30,439 nt of DNA, taken from Reticulitermes lucifugus. Lineage: Eukaryota; Arthropoda; Insecta; Blattodea; Rhinotermitidae. The stretch covers positions 1-30,439 of the forward strand of contig JAKCWW010001795.1 in NCBI GenBank assembly GCA_026260175.1. Direction: 5' to 3'. The position numbers were made by a program, and so were the translations under genes. The number at the start of each line of letters is the position of its first letter. Within the stretch, counting starts at the first letter, position 1. Shown in pieces: positions 28,796 to 30,439 of the stretch. The notes under the pieces are model-generated. The model was not told where the DNA came from. It saw nothing but the letters and a program-made list of their open reading frames with translations, and searched no databases.

Positions 28796-29799
28796 GTGTA
28801 CCCCAATCGAAAGCAGTCTTTCTCGTCGTTGAGGGTACTAGTGAGACCAACAACGGACGGCGACAATAAATATACCTTAAAATACATTTAGCACCGAAGA
28901 CGTAATTGCTTTTCGGTAGGGATGATGCAAATATATCTTTATGTACATGCCCTCGAGAAATGCTCTGTAGTTCCTACACCTGTTGGACTCACGACTTTTT
29001 GTAGATATTTTCAGAGACGCTATTGATTTTAAAAAGGAGCCTAGTGGCGTGGGCGTTAAACGGTATCGCACTTGAGATCTGCGATCTTCAGGGATATTAC
29101 GCAGCGTCTTGGACTTCTTGACCCTCAATTTTTTCATCCCTAGACTGTACGAAAACTTTAGGGGGGCTTTGTCCGATCACTTGGTGACTCTGTATCTGAT
29201 GTTTAACAAATGAATAGATGCTAAACTTTAGCAGTTAAAGTATTTTAAAATAGTATGGTATTTAAATATTAACAACATGAAATGTAATTATAATTGCACA
29301 TAATGAAAAGTAAAATTAAATTCTTTTAGTGCGAAGGAGATGACTGTTGCAGGCCCCCCCCCCACAATGAATCTCAAGGAAATTTCGTGTTCTGCGGACC
29401 ACATGTCGGGATCTTCTGCACTAGCCCTAATGTACGTGTTTAAAATACAATTTATAAAGCGATCTACTGTTATATCTTTCGCTGTTTTGTCTCTAGGCAA
29501 GTATTTAAAAATATATTTGGAACTTATTACCTGGCGGAGAAACGGCGGTAAATAATATAAACTTTGACTTAAGCGAAATCCTATGCTTGGTACAACGGGA
29601 TTTAGTGGTCAATAAGAATAATATATACACTGTACTGACTTTCCTTCAACAGTTAAAAGGCTAAGTGCTCTACTCGTGTGTATAATATTTACGATGTTTA
29701 TGAAGGGTGCATTTAAATTACAAAAATTCGTCCCTTGAAGAATGGCACTGACAAATAATTTTAGTCTGAGTTCTGCCTACTCAATGTAGGTGTATGGGG
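28796..29799. other. Non-coding stretch with a C homopolymer
   Basis: Ten C in a row at about 29354-29363. No coding or repeat family recognised; short open frames on both strands overlap each other. Confidence 0.4.
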
Positions 29800-29993
29800 T
29801 TATTGTTGCGCCTGATCACACTTGGTAGGTCTCCTCTGGACGAAAGATCGCCCTATCGCAAAGACCTCTACCTGTACAACACCCAACATTCACAAGAGAC
29901 AAACATTCGTGCCCCCAGCGGGATTCGAAACCGCATTCCCAGCTGGTGACTGCCGCAGACCTATGCATTAAACCAAGCGGCCACCGGGATCGG
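29800..29993 (-). mobile_element. tRNA-derived SINE (CCGATCCC-headed family), 3'-shortened copy, minus strand
   Basis: From 29993 the minus strand reads CCGATCCCGGTGGCCGCTTG, then the B-box relative GGTTTCGAATCC (complement of 29921-29932), then TGTCTCTTGTGAATGTTGGG, CAGGTAGAGGTCTTTGCG and CCAGAGGAGACCTACC. This matches the SINEs at 9600-9858 and 15048-15291. Compared with them, sequence after the GACCTACC block is deleted, leaving GTGTGATC close to it. The B box has one change, so promoter activity is doubtful. Confidence 0.8.
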
Positions 29994-30211
29994 TCGGATC
30001 TGCATTACACATAGAATTTCAGACCCAACCTAACGGGGAACACTGTCCATGTCCGTTATAGAAGCAAGTATATTAATTCTGATAGTGACATAATAGCTGT
30101 TTATTTTAACGATCATACGGAACACGTAAATACACGGGGTGGCAAATTGCACAATTTCTTTAAGTTGCAGCAGGTGGTATGTGTAATTACCCCCAGGCTG
30201 TAAACGATAAA
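29994..30211. other. Non-coding stretch, nothing recognised
   Basis: No element or coding signal recognised. Confidence 0.35.
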
Positions 30212-30439
30212 TACAGTGGACCCTCGAACTTCGAACGGTTTGATGTTCGAGCAACTTGAAACTAGAACAAAAAATTCGAGGAAAATCCGGTTTTGAAACT
30301 CGAACAAAAACTCGAAAGTCGAAAAAGAATCACGTGGTCGCCTTCTCTATCTGCTTGGTTCAGATGAAAGAAGGGTAATTCACCTTCCAGTGAAGAGTAA
30401 TATCCCTCCTACTATTATTATTGATTGATTATTATACAA
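30212..30439 (+). mobile_element. pogo/Tigger-like DNA transposon end, runs to window edge
   Basis: A TA dinucleotide (30212-30213) is followed by CAGTGGACCCTCGAACTTCG, the CAGT.GACC.T.GAA type of terminal repeat found on pogo/Tigger members of the Tc1/mariner superfamily, which insert at TA. Repeated TCGAAC/TCGAG strings follow (about 30226-30320). No transposase sequence is visible before the window ends, and the other terminal repeat is outside or lost, so it could be a MITE or the left end of a longer element. Confidence 0.6.

Noticed and set aside
28740-28870. Possible LTR end (TGTTGTAGCC start, AATAAA-like signal)
   Set aside because: No TG...CA closure, no second LTR and no primer-binding site were found; a SINE 3' end explains the AATAAA-like string better.
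28450-28887. Longest open frame of the window (145 codons, minus strand)
   Set aside because: It runs antisense through probable SINE sequence, and its composition reflects CT-rich DNA.

Overview
The window reads as non-coding nuclear DNA from an insect, most likely a blattodean (cockroach or termite). It is AT-rich, it has no open reading frame I can tie to a host gene, and it is littered with decayed retroposons, DNA-transposon remnants and microsatellites. The cockroach/termite placement rests on my recollection of the LINE C-terminus (GHMARMGEKR, GRPRRRW) and of several tRNA-derived SINE families. It is inference; an arthropod source is much safer than the order. A 189-base run of N shows it is a draft eukaryotic assembly.

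Layout. Left third (1-9600): two 5'-truncated plus-strand LINE 3' ends (about 465-835 and 2660-3065), a minus-strand 3' end of a second LINE type (1617-1765), a SINE at 3890-4105, a pyrimidine-rich tract, an intact SINE with a 13-bp target duplication (5770-6130), a TC/GT microsatellite, and two decayed mariner-type transposase C-termini pointing away from each other (7900-8352). Middle third (9600-20000): SINEs at 9610, 12011 (holding the gap), 13731, 15048 and 19560, a third LINE remnant at 15305, an imperfect inverted repeat at 12726-12840, and a 19-bp tandem array at 16500. Right third (20000-30439): SINEs at 20955, 22181, 23250, 28465 and 29800, a perfect 44-bp palindrome inside a SINE 3' end, two copies of an unnamed old repeat (23530 and 26475), a complete non-autonomous hAT element with an exact 8-bp target duplication (25940-26418), a fold-back repeat with a GAAAC core (27828-28062), and a pogo/Tigger-like terminal repeat entering from the right edge.

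These parts do not form a pathway. The LINEs are the kind of element that supplies reverse transcription to SINEs; the SINEs carry internal RNA polymerase III promoter boxes; the hAT and Tigger-like elements would depend on transposase from elsewhere. The only hint of host gene structure is a possible non-coding first exon ending at a good splice donor near 24595, which is weak. I found no rRNA gene, functional tRNA, CRISPR array or intact transposase, and nothing I would call a new biological system. The most informative items are the hAT element, the divergent mariner pair, the GAAAC fold-back repeats and the palindrome.
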